NCBI GenBank assembly: GCA_008921705.1
Contig: VFFE01006978.1
Span: 834,255 to 898,254, forward strand
Reading direction: 5' to 3'
DNA length: 64,000 bases
DNA from: Burhinus oedicnemus
Lineage: Eukaryota; Chordata; Aves; Charadriiformes; Burhinidae
In this document: positions 53,401-64,000 of the stretch, piece by piece
How positions within the stretch are numbered: position 1 is the first letter of the stretch
Layout: the number at the start of each line of letters is the position of its first letter
Notes under the pieces: model-generated
Told to the model about the DNA's origin: nothing
What the model saw: only the letters and a program-made list of their open reading frames with translations
The model's database searches: none
Translations under genes and position numbers: made by a program

Positions 53401-56400
53401 AACATAGTAAAAATCTGCATAAGCCATGAAAAAGATGCCAAAGATAAGAGCACTAAATATTTGGGAATACAAAATACACCCTAATTTTATAAAGTAAAGG
53501 ATGAACTGGTCCTTTCCATGCTTTTGCAGTCAACGCCGACTTAAAAGAATTAGTATATATACATATATATTTAAAATCAATATGTGCATGTCTAAAAAAT
53601 TAAAAAATCCATTCACTTCATCCATAAATATAGAAGCATATAGGTCTTGTGCTGAGTGCCTTGAGGAGCAGAGAAATTTAGTCACATTGATGACAATGTC
53701 TTGCAAAGATCCTTTTGATTTCAAAACTTACAGAAGAATGCACACAGAACAGCTGTGTGAAGTGTTGTTACAGCATTAATTTTGCCAATATTATTATACC
53801 TGCTGTAGATCTCATGCTAACATCCTTCCACCTTGCTAAATAGTTCAGAAGGCAACTCACCTGCTGATAGAGGATTGTAGACAAGTAGTCAAGTAATAGT
53901 TGAAAAGAAGCCAGTTTAGTGGCTTCTCCAGAGATTCTACAGATTCAAAAACATTCCAACCCGCAGAGAAAATTGCAGCTGCCATTAAAGGAGTGTCTCT
54001 GCCAGTTTTGCCCAGGTAATTTAAAAGAAGCATGCTACAAACAGAAATGAAAAACAGAAACATATATACTATCAAATTGTTTGCTTCAATTTAAAGCAAA
54101 TATAACAATCAGCCACCTTACTGTCTGTTTTTCAATAGTTTCTTGTATCAGCCCTACAGTTGTGCCTAATACTTCTAAAAGGCAGTCAATGTAATCAACA
54201 TATGACTCATGAAGTTTGCTTTCTCTCTCTCTACCGTTAGAGAGGAACCGAGTGCACTGTGTAGGATGTGGGTAAGAGTGCATTTAGAAATAAATAAAGA
54301 TGTACTAGTCTTATTTATATCAGTAAAAGGGAAGAAAAGGTCAAATAAATGTATCTTACTCATGGAACAGGTATTCCCAAGTTCTACCATTTTACAACTC
54401 TTGGTCTTCCTGATCTGATAAATCTGATCAGTCTGCCTGACAAATGCAAGCTGCCCCTCGCACATCTGCCTTACTATGAAGCTGCCTTTTGAATTTAAGG
54501 TAATGCCTTTACCCCACCTCACACATATGAGAGAACACAGCTGCTCTTTAACACAAAGTATGTAAAGAATGAAGTATTGTATAATGAATAAAACTAGCAA
54601 AACAAAATCATGAGCCAAATAAATGGCTTAAGTCTTGCCCTTCTGACCAACTGCAACTTAGTCTCTACTGCCGACGTACAGTTGAGTTGAAAAAAGGGGA
54701 GAGTTCATCAGTACCTGAACCTTCAAATGTAGAAAAATTAAAATTGCAGGAAGAGAGTAAAAGAAAAATACTAACAGAAAAGCTGTATACTGTAAGTCTT
54801 ATTTTACTGCCTGAGGCCCCAAAGTTTACAACCAGCATTTTCATACTAAGCCTTTAACTCATAACATTACAAGTTCTACAACTTGATATAGCTCCCTTTA
54901 GCAACCTTTAGCAAAGACATCACAAAACAGCCTGCCATCACAGAGACTTTATCCCTGTGCACTACCCACCAGATCATAGGACAGCAGTGCAAAAGGGAAA
55001 ACAGTCTCTGGTATTACCAAAGACTTGCTAGTTGGTAGGAACCAGCAGGAAAAGAACAGCAAACAGGACTTGGGAGTGGACTCCTGCTGTCAGCTCACAC
55101 AGTTACACCCAGTGAGGAAAGTCATCTGTGGCACATATAGGAGTTAGGTAGCATGTGTTCCCTCTCACCCACAGAAGAGGAGGGACCTGTGAGTCATCAG
55201 TCTACATACTGTAAGAACATTGAGCCATAAACCAATTAAAAAAAAAAAAGTTGCAGTAGTAGAGTAAGCCACTTCTCTAACAGAATTCACAGAATATACA
55301 TGGCAAAGATAAGGTTTAGGAATCTTTATGTTAGAAAACAAAGTTCCTTTCCAAAATAATACATACTGAAGATGAGTAGAACAAGTAGGCTTTCATTTAC
55401 ATTTACACCTTTGTAAAGTGAATGTTTATTTTTCTTCTTAATTGGGCAAATGTGTCCTATATAGATTAACTGGCTCTTCAGAAAATTTTGAAAAGGGATG
55501 GATAATAAAAACTATTCTAAGATTAAGACAAGTGGATGATTTTCACAATATGCCCCTGGTGAGACTTCTGCTCCTCCTTAACTTTAAACGTGCAAGTGCT
55601 CCAATTAATTTTGAAGAATGGAAACAGTCACCATGCGATTAGAGACTCTTCCAGTCTTCTGTACAATAAAGCATATGTTTTCTCTTTGTGGTTCAGGACT
55701 TTAAAAACATATTGGAGGTGGAAGGTGGAACATCTTGCCTAAAATCACGCAGTGGTGGTGGTGAGGTAAAAGCCAGGAACACAACACAGATGCCCTGTGC
55801 CATACTAACAGACTTCGCCACTATTTAGGATACCATGACTAGGTTAAGCCAAGGACAGAAATGCCACTAAGGGCTGAACTGGTCTTTTGCACCAGTTGCA
55901 GAACAGCTAGGTTCTACTGCACCTTCAGCCCTGAAAACCTGGTTCTTCACCTACTGCACCCCAGCCCTCTTAGTTCAAGAGTAATGGTGCACCACACATT
56001 AAGTTACTCATGGAGAACTACTGTGCTTTAAATATTTATCTCATCATTGACACAAGCCTCTACTGCAGATGCTTCTTTGGCTTTCACCATTTCCAGTGAA
56101 ACGTGTTTTTGCAACTCATCATGTTATTTCATGTTCTGCATGCAAAAAAGTCTGAGCTGGGGAGAGATAGCATGCCAGGAGAGGTAAGAGCCAACCGGCT
56201 TGCTAAGCTTGTGAAGAAGAGTTCTAAACTAGGTTTGTCAAGGGATGGAGTAGAAAGCCTGAAGAGAAGCGAAGGCCTGGCAGGCCCTGATGAAGCACCC
56301 AAGGAATAGCAAAATGGGGGGGCTCTCACACTTCCCTGAGAAAGCAGTATGACTGTGGCCCATCTCATGTGCCCGTACATGCGCAAACACACAGCATGAG

Positions 56401-59400
56401 AAAAAATAGGAGGAATTAGAAGTCTGCGTGTAATCATAGAAGAAGTTTAGTGGATCACAGCAACATTGAGGACTCACAGGCAGACAAGACTATGCTATGA
56501 CGATGCAAACAGACTCTTCATGAAGGATTGGCCTTGATGGCAAAGAGGAGGGTTTGCACCTCAGACAAAGATGCCATTTAAATGCACAGAACTTTTCCCT
56601 GGTGCAGGTTATAAGCCAATTCAGAGCTAATAGGTCAAAATCAGATAGGAAGCTAACAAAGGAGATATCATGGTGGGTGTCTGCTATGGACCCCTGATCA
56701 AGGGGAGGAATTAGAGAGTCCAAGTCTTTAGACAGCTAAAAGAAGCATCATAATCACCCAGCACAGGGAACTGTAACCATCCCAACATCAATTGGAACAA
56801 CAACACAGCAAGGCACAAGCAGATGAGATTTCTGGAGAGTACTGAGGACAATCTTTTGATACGTGATCAATGACCCAAACAGGGGCAATGTTCTATGGAT
56901 CTGCTACTCACATGTAAGGAAGAACCTGTCAGGTATGGGAAGGTGCAGAACAGTCTTGGCCACTGAGATTATTCGATGGTGGATTTTTACAATCAAAAGT
57001 GAGTGGGGAAGGTAAGCAGCAGAATTACAATACTGGACTTGAAGAGAGTTGGTTTTAATTTGGTCAGGGATCTGGTTGGCAGGATCCCATGTGAGATGGC
57101 CCTGATGGGCAAAGAGGTCTAGGAAAACTGACCTTAAGGATAACTGAACATAAAGTGCAAGTATGGTACATTCTGATGTGCAGGAAGTTGAGCAAAAGTG
57201 GCAGAAGACCACATGGAGGAACAAAAAACTCCTGACTGAGTTCAAGAAGGAAGTATCCTGAAGGTGAAAGGGGAGTGGGCTGCCTGGGAGAAACAGTCAT
57301 TGCCCAAGCATGCAGGGATGCAGTTAGGAAAACTAAAGTTCAGCTGGAGTTGGAACAAGCAAGGGATATGCAGGACAACAAGAAAAAGGCTTCTGCAACA
57401 AGAAAGGCTTCTGTAAGTACATTGGTACAAAGAAAGGCTCAGAACAAACAACATCCACTCCTTTCCCCTCATCAGTGAAGCCAGTCATCTCATCACAGAA
57501 GGCAGTCAGATTGCTCGGGCATGCTTTGTCCTTGGTGAATCCAGTCACCTTCTTAACCTTCATATGCTTGGAAATGGAAATGCTTCCTGAGGATCTCCCC
57601 AAAGAACTAAGGTTAGGCTGACCAGCCATTATTCCCACCTGGGACCACTATGCAACAGAGCAGGGAACCTAGTGACAAAAGATTTGTAAAAGGCCGAGGC
57701 TACCTGTCTTCCCTGTCTTTACTGCTGAGGTCTGTTCTCAGACCTCCTAGGTCCCTGTGCCTGGTGCCAGAGTATCGGAGAATGAAGTATTACTCATGGC
57801 AGAGGAAGATTGAGTTAGGGCCCAGTTACGCAAACTGGACATAGACATGTCAATGGAACCAGGTGAGGTGCACCAAAGCTCCCAAGGGAGGCAGCCAGTG
57901 TCATTATGAGACTGCTTTCTATGACTTTTGAAAGATTGCAGCAACTGTGGGATATTCCTGATGCCTGGAAAAAAAGGCACCCATCTACAAGAAGGGCAAG
58001 GAGGAGGAAAAAAAGGCACGCATCCACACGAATGGCAAGGAGGAGGAAAAAAAGGCACCCATCTACAAGAATGGCAAGGAGGAGGAAATACAGGCTGGTA
58101 TCCTTAGTGCTTTGGAATATCCTCTGGAAGCCATTTCCGATCATGTAAAGATAAAGGTGACTGATAACAGCCATCATGGATTTACCAAGAACAAAGCATT
58201 CCTGAGCAACCTGATTGCCTTCTGTGATGAACTGACTGCCTTTGTTGATTAGGGGAAAGGCGTGGATGTTGCTTATTTTGACTTTAGCAAGGCTTTTGAC
58301 AGTCTTCCATGGTCTCCATGTAGCCAAATTGGAGCAAAATGTTTTGAATAGGTGACCTGCAACGTGAGTCAGCCTAGACTACTAGGCTCAGAGAGTTGTG
58401 ATCAGGAATTTGAAGTCCAACTGGAGTGGTTGGACCAGATACCAGTAGTGTTTGTCAGGGGTCCATACTGCAGCCAATAGTGTGTAATGTCTTCATTAAC
58501 TGGATGATGAGATGGAACACACCCTTAGTAAGCTTGCAGGTCAAATTGTGTGGAGTGGCTGGTAAAATGGAAGAATGGGCTGCCATTCTGAGGGACCTCA
58601 ACAGGAGAAATGGGCTGGCAGAAACCTCATGAAGTTCAACAAATGCAAACGCAAAGTCCTGCACATAGGACAGATTAATGACTGGATACAGAGCAGCTGA
58701 AAAAATCCTGGGCAAATAGAACATGACTCAGCAATGCACCCTTGCAGCAATGAAGATGAGTAATGACATGCTGTGCTTTGTTAGTAAGAGCAAAACAAGC
58801 AGGTCTAGGGAAATTATTATTTCCCTGTATTTGGCACTAATGAGATTGTATCTGGAGCACTGTGCCCAATTTTGGGCTTCCCAGCAAGATAGACACTGAC
58901 ATACTGGAGAGATTCATGTGTTCATACTGAAGACACTGGGAAAATCCCAGCAACACAAATGGAAAATGGACTGATTTAAAAGGCTTCTAAGTTAATTATT
59001 TATTTGATTATCAATAACTATATTGCTTGAACAAATCTATATTTATCCCAAAGCTCCTACAAGTCATTAGTAGATTAATGTCAATATACAGGGCTATATC
59101 TGCCCACCCTCCATAAAATTTATCAGAAAGAAGGTAAGCCTCAGGAAGTTACCACTGTGTCTGCAGTATTTCTAATGGAAGTTCTCGTCTCCTACAATTT
59201 TCCTTAAAGAGGCTGTCTAAACATTTCTCCTAGCTTGTAGCAGTGATTTTTATAAGCAACTGTGCTATCATTGTCTGTTCTAGCTGTGCTTTCTGGAGAG
59301 AAGCCAGGACACAGCAAGTCTTAATGCCACATGCTATATCAACCCGTACTGGTTTCAACAACAATACTACTTTCTGCTTCTGAGCCAGACAGAGCAAATA

Positions 59401-62400
59401 CCCACATCTCTTCCAGCTTAACCTACCCACACACTGCAGAACCCAAACAGAGTGAAGATAGATCTTGTCATTTCCAGAGGTTGCTAAGAAACATTGTATG
59501 TTAGCTCTGGTTCCTATTTTTTATCCCTCTGTTCCAAAGTCAGCCTCCATACTTTCCAAAGATTGTGTTGCCCACCTGTTTGGCTGTCAATCTGCCTGTC
59601 AGTATTTCCTGTCTTGCTCCACCCCCCTCAACTTTTGAATGCTGGCCAATTTTAACCTTCCCTGACACAGAGCTAAAAGCTTCAAAGATACAAAGTTTCT
59701 AAAAGTCTTCTGAATATTGACTGTTGGAGGCAGACCCAAGTTAGTTGCGGTTCAGTAAGTAACGCAAGCATGGCAGAGTAATAATTTACCATCAGGCTAC
59801 AACAGTCTTATTTTACGGTCATAGTTAAGCTGAGACTTGTGCTACGTAATACCTTACCCTCCCATAGAAACACCGGCTGCCATGAATGGAGCTGAGGGGT
59901 GCAGGCTGTGTACATGATGAATAACGGCCTCTAAATCCTCTGTGTTAGCTGCACAGTAAGTCCTTGGTGTCTGTAAGGAGTCAGAGGGAAAAATGCCATC
60001 ATAAGCTTTTGTATTATCCTTTAAGGACAAAGCAAACTGAAGAGTGGACCATTTATATAACAAGATAAATTTAGCATTTATCGTGAAACTGAGCTAAATG
60101 GCAAATATAAACCCAGAGCATTTCACGAGGAGATGGAGGAGGGAGTTATACTTATTATCATTACAAAATAAAGCAGGTGGCAAATGTCTTCAGTATCTGC
60201 AACCTCCAGGTCATTAGACAAAATCTGAACACCGAGCAATGAGCTAAACTATACAGAACTAGATGAGAACCAGATAGGCATTGATATTTTTAAAATACCC
60301 TGAGGAAACGGAAACACGATAAATGCTGCAATTTACAGAAAAGAAAGTTATAATGACAATTTTACCATTTTCACCCACGTTCAAATGCAAAAGAAAATAC
60401 TAGATTTCAAGTTTTGTCAGCTAACATTTGAAAAGTAGCCAATATTTAGATTCTACACACAATACAGGCAAATAAATAGATAAATAAATTCACCAGTGCC
60501 ATTTACCTAATCTACTAAAATATTCTATTAACTAAAGCAATGAAACACATATATTATCCCTTCTCCATCTACCATCAGCATCTCTTCAGATCTTGAATTG
60601 AGACTTGGTATGACTTCCACTGGCATCACCGAGATCTGGGTAACCCCTTCCCTGCTTTTGAAGGATAAGCACAGCTTTTGAGCCTCACCTGCACAGACAA
60701 CTGCTACAGGCCACAATCTGGGGCACTATTTGGAGCAGTATAAGGGAGATAAGTCCTTTTAGGTACAATAAGAATCACACTAAAAGAAGGTTTTTTCTAA
60801 TGGTGTTGTCTAGATTTCATCTGCAGCAAAAGAGAGCTATAGAGTTGCTACTAATGTATTAGTAACCTTGACTTAACCCTAGGTAGTGGCTGACCTGCCA
60901 AAATCCAGTATAAACATTAAAACTAAATATAAAAATACTTAATTATGAGTTAATTGAACTTATTTGTTACCTGAAGCAACAATGTATTTTAAGTTTGGGG
61001 TTTTTTTAATTGCTTTCAGTTGAAGAGCCTGGATATTTGTGGGCAATTTTAACAAGTTTAATTAGATGAAACTAATTACTTAAAATACATTTAACAAGAA
61101 TATTGAAAAGTTGAAGTCAAAGATAAAAAAAAAGAAATAAAAGCTAAATCTGGATAATTAAAACTGAAGACGGTTTTAATTTCCATTTATGTTGCATTTC
61201 CAGTTCCCACCCGCATGAATCACTCTTCACTGTTTTACACCCTATTAATGATAAACAGTGTGAATGTGTTTTATTTTAATTAAATTGTCAAGTTTACAAG
61301 GAAAAATAAATTATTTTTGGTAAGTAGGGTCTAATGTATTCTAAGTGAAAGTGTATTTGATTAAAAGTTTATAAAACTAGAGAGATATGTTACATTTTAA
61401 TTTCAGTTACTTCCTGACACTTTAATGTCTGTCTATCTACTCACTGTATGAAGATATCTTAAAACAGCATCTTAGCTCACATTGGCTGTGGTCAATCTAA
61501 TATTTGATTATTCCACACCAATAATTCCCAGTAACTTTCAATAACAAACAAGAACAGCATTTAAAAACTGATTCTTTAAATAGCTGTTATTTGGTGTAAA
61601 TTTGAATCTATCTTTAAAGAGACTAGAAAAAGAACTACTTGCATGACTAATTTCTACTGTGGTGCTCAACTATGCTTCAAACTCATTAACTAGGGATTTT
61701 ATATTAAAATGTAGAAACCCCTTTGCAGAAAACGTGATAATTTCAGCTGGTTTGCTTCACAGTAAGATCTTATAAAGCTTAAAGATGTAAATCCGATTAC
61801 AGTAAAATACACACAATACATTCAAACAAGAGATCTTTTCTCTTAACGATTCAGAAATTCATCAATAAGGACTTTGTGTGTCACAAAACTGCTTTGTAGA
61901 TCCATCTCCAAAAGTATGCAGAGAACTACTCTTAACATGGCAATATTTGCATTGAAATGTTTTATCTGATTATGGGAAAACATTCTGAGCTTTTTAAAGT
62001 TTGAAACCAGGGGATTAAAAAATGCAAAACAATACCGAGTATTATGCACATTCATTCCAGCTGCAGAACTGTCAACAAAACGCATATGAAGAAACAAAGC
62101 TTATTCAGCAATATTTCATCATGCCTTGTCCCTAGCTGCAGAAAATGTTCAGCTTCAAGACTTTGTCATTTGAGAAATTGCCAGTTATTTCTAAACAAAC
62201 ATGATACGTCTGTCCCAAAGACAAAAAAATGTCTTTTGTAACTCAGCCTGTGTAATAATCAGTGAGAAAAATACACATTTAACTTTTAGGATATGGCTAT
62301 CCATATAAATCTAGTTCATTAATTCAATAATACTTAATATGGATGAATTTTAATGGCACAACTTTTTACCCATATAAAAATCTACTTTAAACTCATATTG

Positions 62401-62854
62401 GCAAGTGGGAAAGTAATTACAATTGCTTATATTTGGATTTGTATGTTAAAACAATGTGAGAAAACTGCATTGATTGAACAGAATTTCTTGGATATGTGCA
62501 TTTTAGACACTGTAGTATTTTTTGAAAGAAAAGTATAAAGATTGTTCATTTTAATGTTACAGATATTAATAATTTAAATTATATCCTAAAATGAAATGTT
62601 CATAAAAATTGTGTGTTGACCAGTTGGCCTCTTTGAGTTTTAAAATAAAAGATTAATATTGGCACATGATTGGTCTATAAGATTCTCTTCTCTGCATTTT
62701 CAACATATTCTGTGAGTTTCATTTAAATCTAGCCATACAAACAGACACAAATGATCCCATATATACTGCTTATACATGAGAGATGTTTATCTTAAAAGTC
62801 ATCCTTACCAAAAGATCCTCACCAGCAATTCCCCGATTGTTAAAAACCACGCAT
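44236..62854 (-). CDS. ABHD3: ABHD3, phospholipase ABHD3 (3' six exons, 5' part outside window)
   Basis: ABHD3 is a membrane-anchored alpha/beta hydrolase known to cleave medium-chain and oxidatively truncated phosphatidylcholines. Exons here are complement(join(44236..44414, 52904..53069, 53154..53202, 53861..54034, 59858..59970, 62809..62854)), 727 nt. All junctions are GT/AG and phases agree. The reading runs from CVVFNNRGIAGEDLL to EHGNKIFSM. The triad elements are all present: Ser in GVSMGG (exon 59858-59970), Asp in NSVDDVFSP (exon 52904-53069) and His in GGHIGF (last exon). Strong matches to human include TPRTYC.ANTEDLE, EKPLNWLLFNYYLTTCLQSS and KSVGIPVLCLNSVDD. The N-terminal membrane anchor and first exons lie beyond 64000. 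A CR1 element is inserted antisense in one intron. Confidence 0.97.
44985..45060 (+). repeat. possible ancient amniote repeat fragment
   Basis: cttgccctgaggagctcata followed by atctaaat resembles a motif of old amniote interspersed repeats. The family is not identified; this is recall only. Confidence 0.25.
50596..50830 (-). repeat. CR1 LINE 3' fragment
   Basis: Reads aatcacagaactgttgaggc, then gagatcatctagtctaaccc, ggttgcccaggactgcatcc and ggagaccccacaacctctct. This is the reverse complement of the CR1 3' region including the end of ORF2. Confidence 0.92.
52904..53069 (-). CDS. ABHD3: ABHD3 exon with catalytic Asp
   Basis: 166 nt. It encodes ARTVREFDKQFTSVMFGYRT through SVDDVFSPGH plus one base, then GTAAGT. 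It starts in phase 0 after cttcag. Confidence 0.96.
53070..53153 (-). other. 84-nt ABHD3 intron, in frame and stop-free
   Basis: GTATGT donor, cttcag acceptor, and a branch-point-like tgctgac about 31 nt before the AG. The length is 28 codons with no stop, so the frame reads straight through (VCENVTSALAG to LNSVLQ). The human protein lacks these residues: its DHVMK joins directly to AKSIREFD. It is therefore called an intron. Confidence 0.88.
53154..53202 (-). CDS. ABHD3: ABHD3 small exon (49 nt)
   Basis: The acceptor is tttttag|G, completing an Arg codon. It encodes HRQMLEKLFDMDLVMK and ends in phase 0. It corresponds to human HRHMFVKQVDMDHVMK. Confidence 0.93.
53203..53860 (-). other. ABHD3 intron
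   Basis: GTGAGT donor, tttttag acceptor; no gene or repeat recognised. Confidence 0.9.
53861..54034 (-). CDS. ABHD3: ABHD3 exon
   Basis: 174 nt. It completes a Gly codon, then encodes MLLLNYLGKTGRDTPLMAAA through YYLTTCLQSSIS plus AG of an Arg codon. Very close to human. Confidence 0.96.
55715..55800 (+). repeat. possible MIR-like ancient SINE fragment
   Basis: cttgcctaaaatcacgcagt followed by ggtaaaagccaggaacacaa resembles the core of old MIR/AmnSINE-type elements. Assigned from memory of the motif only. Confidence 0.3.
57440..57627 (-). repeat. inverted CR1 reverse transcriptase segment inside the CR1 copy
   Basis: On the minus strand this reads VTGFTKDKACPSNLTAFCDE, then GFTDEGKGVDV. 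That is the same CR1 region as + strand 58093-58280 (GFTKNKAFLSNLIAFCDE, then GKGVDVAYFDF). The two arms are about 188 bp each, similar but clearly diverged. Confidence 0.85.
57969..58085 (+). repeat. 39-bp minisatellite, three copies
   Basis: Three tandem units of 39 bp start at 57969, 58008 and 58047, each opening with seven A and ggcac. They derive from the CR1 ORF2 text encoding APIYKKGKEE. They keep frame, 13 codons per unit. Confidence 0.95.
59858..59970 (-). CDS. ABHD3: ABHD3 exon with nucleophile Ser
   Basis: 113 nt. The acceptor is cttacag|ACA. It encodes TPRTYCAANTEDLEAVIHHV through AAGVSMG plus GG of a Gly codon. GVSMGG is the GXSXG nucleophile elbow. Confidence 0.97.
59971..62808 (-). 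other. ABHD3 intron
   Basis: GTAAGG donor, cttacag acceptor. AT-rich, especially 60900-62800; no gene or repeat family recognised. Confidence 0.9.
62809..62854 (-). CDS. ABHD3: ABHD3 small exon (46 nt)
   Basis: The acceptor is aatttttag|A, completing a codon. It encodes CVVFNNRGIAGEDLL and ends in phase 0 at GTAAGG. Matches human CVVFNNRGVAGENLL. Confidence 0.95.
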
Positions 62855-64000
62855 CTAAAAATTGAGAAAGTAAATTCAATTATACACATTGTTCATTCAA
62901 CCAAAAAAGATAACTTAAACACACAAAAAAATGAAAATGCATAAAGAAAAACAAGCCAGTTCTATGAATAAGTTCAGCACATAAATATTTACAGTCCTAC
63001 AGATCCTAAAGTCTGAACTGTGTGGAACAACCTTTATACCAAAATGGAGTTCACTGAAGTCAGTGGGACTCTACAGGAGCTCTGTGATTTGCCAGTCGAG
63101 GTCAGATTGCAGGATGAGAGCCACAGGGGTTACCTGAAGACGGTACATGCATCTTGGTCTGCCTGCACTCTGAGCTGGCCAAATATGAGCCATAAGCTCT
63201 GCCTGTGCAGGGCTGAGCCTAAAGCAGTGCTCTGAAAGGGAACATCAGAAATCCATGTGTAGACATCCTCCAAAGCTACATAATTGTATTAAAGAGCCAA
63301 TAGAAATGAGCCAAGTCAAAATTATAATGACAGCTGCAGCTAAGTTTTGAGCAGGGTCTTGGGGATGGGAATTTTTTGGGGTCTGGTATAGCAGAAGTTT
63401 CTGTTCTCTCTGTGCTGGTGGGAGTCGCTGAATTTTCTAGGAGTATTACCTTGATTTAAGGATGTATGCTTTCTTAATAAATCGTACTTTTCTATTACTC
63501 TTCTACCATGTCACTGTAATAATGTTGTTAAAGTATACATATTTTAGATGGGTTAAAGGCATGAAAAAATACTTATTTTGGTATTACTCAAATGTTGCTG
63601 TTTAAAAAAAATTATAGCATTCTGTAGAAATCTGACCTAAAGCTCTCCTTTTTAACGCTATACCTTCTTTTCTTAGGTGATCAAATGCAGATATCTCTTT
63701 CAGGAATACTTAAAAAATTAATAGTAAGAAATTGTTGATTTGAGGATTTGAGGGCTTTCCTCCTCTCATATTTGTTACTGGTAAGTTTTAAAGTGATTTT
63801 AAAAGTACTTTAAACAGTTAAAGTGCTACTTTACTTTCATAACTTAGTAAAGCAGTTATCCAAACCTCTAAACAGAGAAGAGATAGCCAGATATGTAGAT
63901 AAAAGCTCATATATACATATTTGAAGAACTTATTATAGTCAGTACCAGAAGCCAATCTGCAAAGACAAAATGTAATATTCCAAATACAGATCCTGGAACA
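62855..64000 (-). other. ABHD3 intron running out of the window
   Basis: The next expected upstream exon (human ESYILHMIHLSEELGYR) is not found, so it lies beyond 64000. No repeat recognised. Confidence 0.8.

Larger units (their letters stand above)
56140..58960 (+). mobile_element. degenerate CR1 LINE with much of ORF2 (pseudogenic)
   Basis: About 2.8 kb follows the order of CR1 ORF2. An endonuclease part includes gacccctgatcaaggggagg and the stretch around ggaacaacaacacagcaagg. The reverse transcriptase part is recognisable from VDVAYFDFSKAFDS (about 58262-58303). The region after it corresponds to CR1 text up to ctggagcactgtgcccaatt. It has many stops and frameshifts. At the expected reverse transcriptase Asp-Asp site (about 58530-58545) the sequence no longer encodes the acidic pair, so it cannot be active. 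The CR1 3' tail is missing. It has an internal inverted segment and a 39-bp triplication. It lies antisense in an ABHD3 intron. Confidence 0.9.
54035..59857 (-). other. ABHD3 intron with large antisense CR1
   Basis: GTAAGG donor, tttgtag acceptor. Holds a degraded CR1 copy of about 2.8 kb (56140-58960) and a possible MIR-like fragment (55715-55800). Nothing recognised in the other parts. Confidence 0.9.

Noticed and set aside
57815..58327. 170-codon minus-strand frame and matching + frame with 13-residue repeats
   Set aside because: Produced by the 39-bp repeat inside CR1; no host protein similarity.

Overview
The window is nuclear DNA from a bird. Three spliced vertebrate genes can be read exon by exon. 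The repeats are CR1 LINE fragments (several with the CR1 3' tail that continues into ATTCTATG-like repeats) and one solo LTR of a family common in bird genomes. There is no operon structure, no prokaryotic gene, no CRISPR array and no recognisable RNA gene. I did not find a previously undescribed biological system. The unusual items are splice-site and repeat architectures.

Layout. Positions 1-2554 (+) hold the last three coding exons of GREB1L, with its 3' UTR beyond. Positions 7010-33147 (-) hold the complete coding sequence of ESCO1, the cohesin SMC3 acetyltransferase, in ten coding exons (2565 nt, 854 codons plus stop). All exon phases agree and both known catalytic acidic residues are present. 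Its 5' end lies in a CpG island at about 35.45-36.44 kb with NRF1- and ETS-like sites. Positions 36.7-44.2 kb look intergenic. Positions 44236-62854 (-) hold the last six exons of ABHD3, a phospholipase of the alpha/beta hydrolase family. These include the nucleophile (GVSMGG), acid (SVDDVF) and histidine (GGHIGF) elements. Its first exons lie beyond position 64000.

The order GREB1L(+) ESCO1(-) ABHD3(-) matches human 18q11.2. In human, however, SNRPD1 (+) lies between ESCO1 and ABHD3, and I see no SNRPD1 exon here. The three genes do not form a pathway: GREB1L is a nuclear receptor cofactor-like protein, ESCO1 acts in sister chromatid cohesion, and ABHD3 acts in lipid turnover.

Points worth a second look: an 84-nt ABHD3 intron whose length is a multiple of three and which has no stop codon; two ESCO1 acceptors whose pyrimidine tracts are homopolymers (C21 and T30), the T30 being paired with an A30 run (transcript sense) about 200 nt upstream; and a CR1 copy carrying an internal inverted segment and a 39-bp triplication. 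Two runs of 20 N mark assembly gaps, one beside the T30 run and one inside the CpG island.
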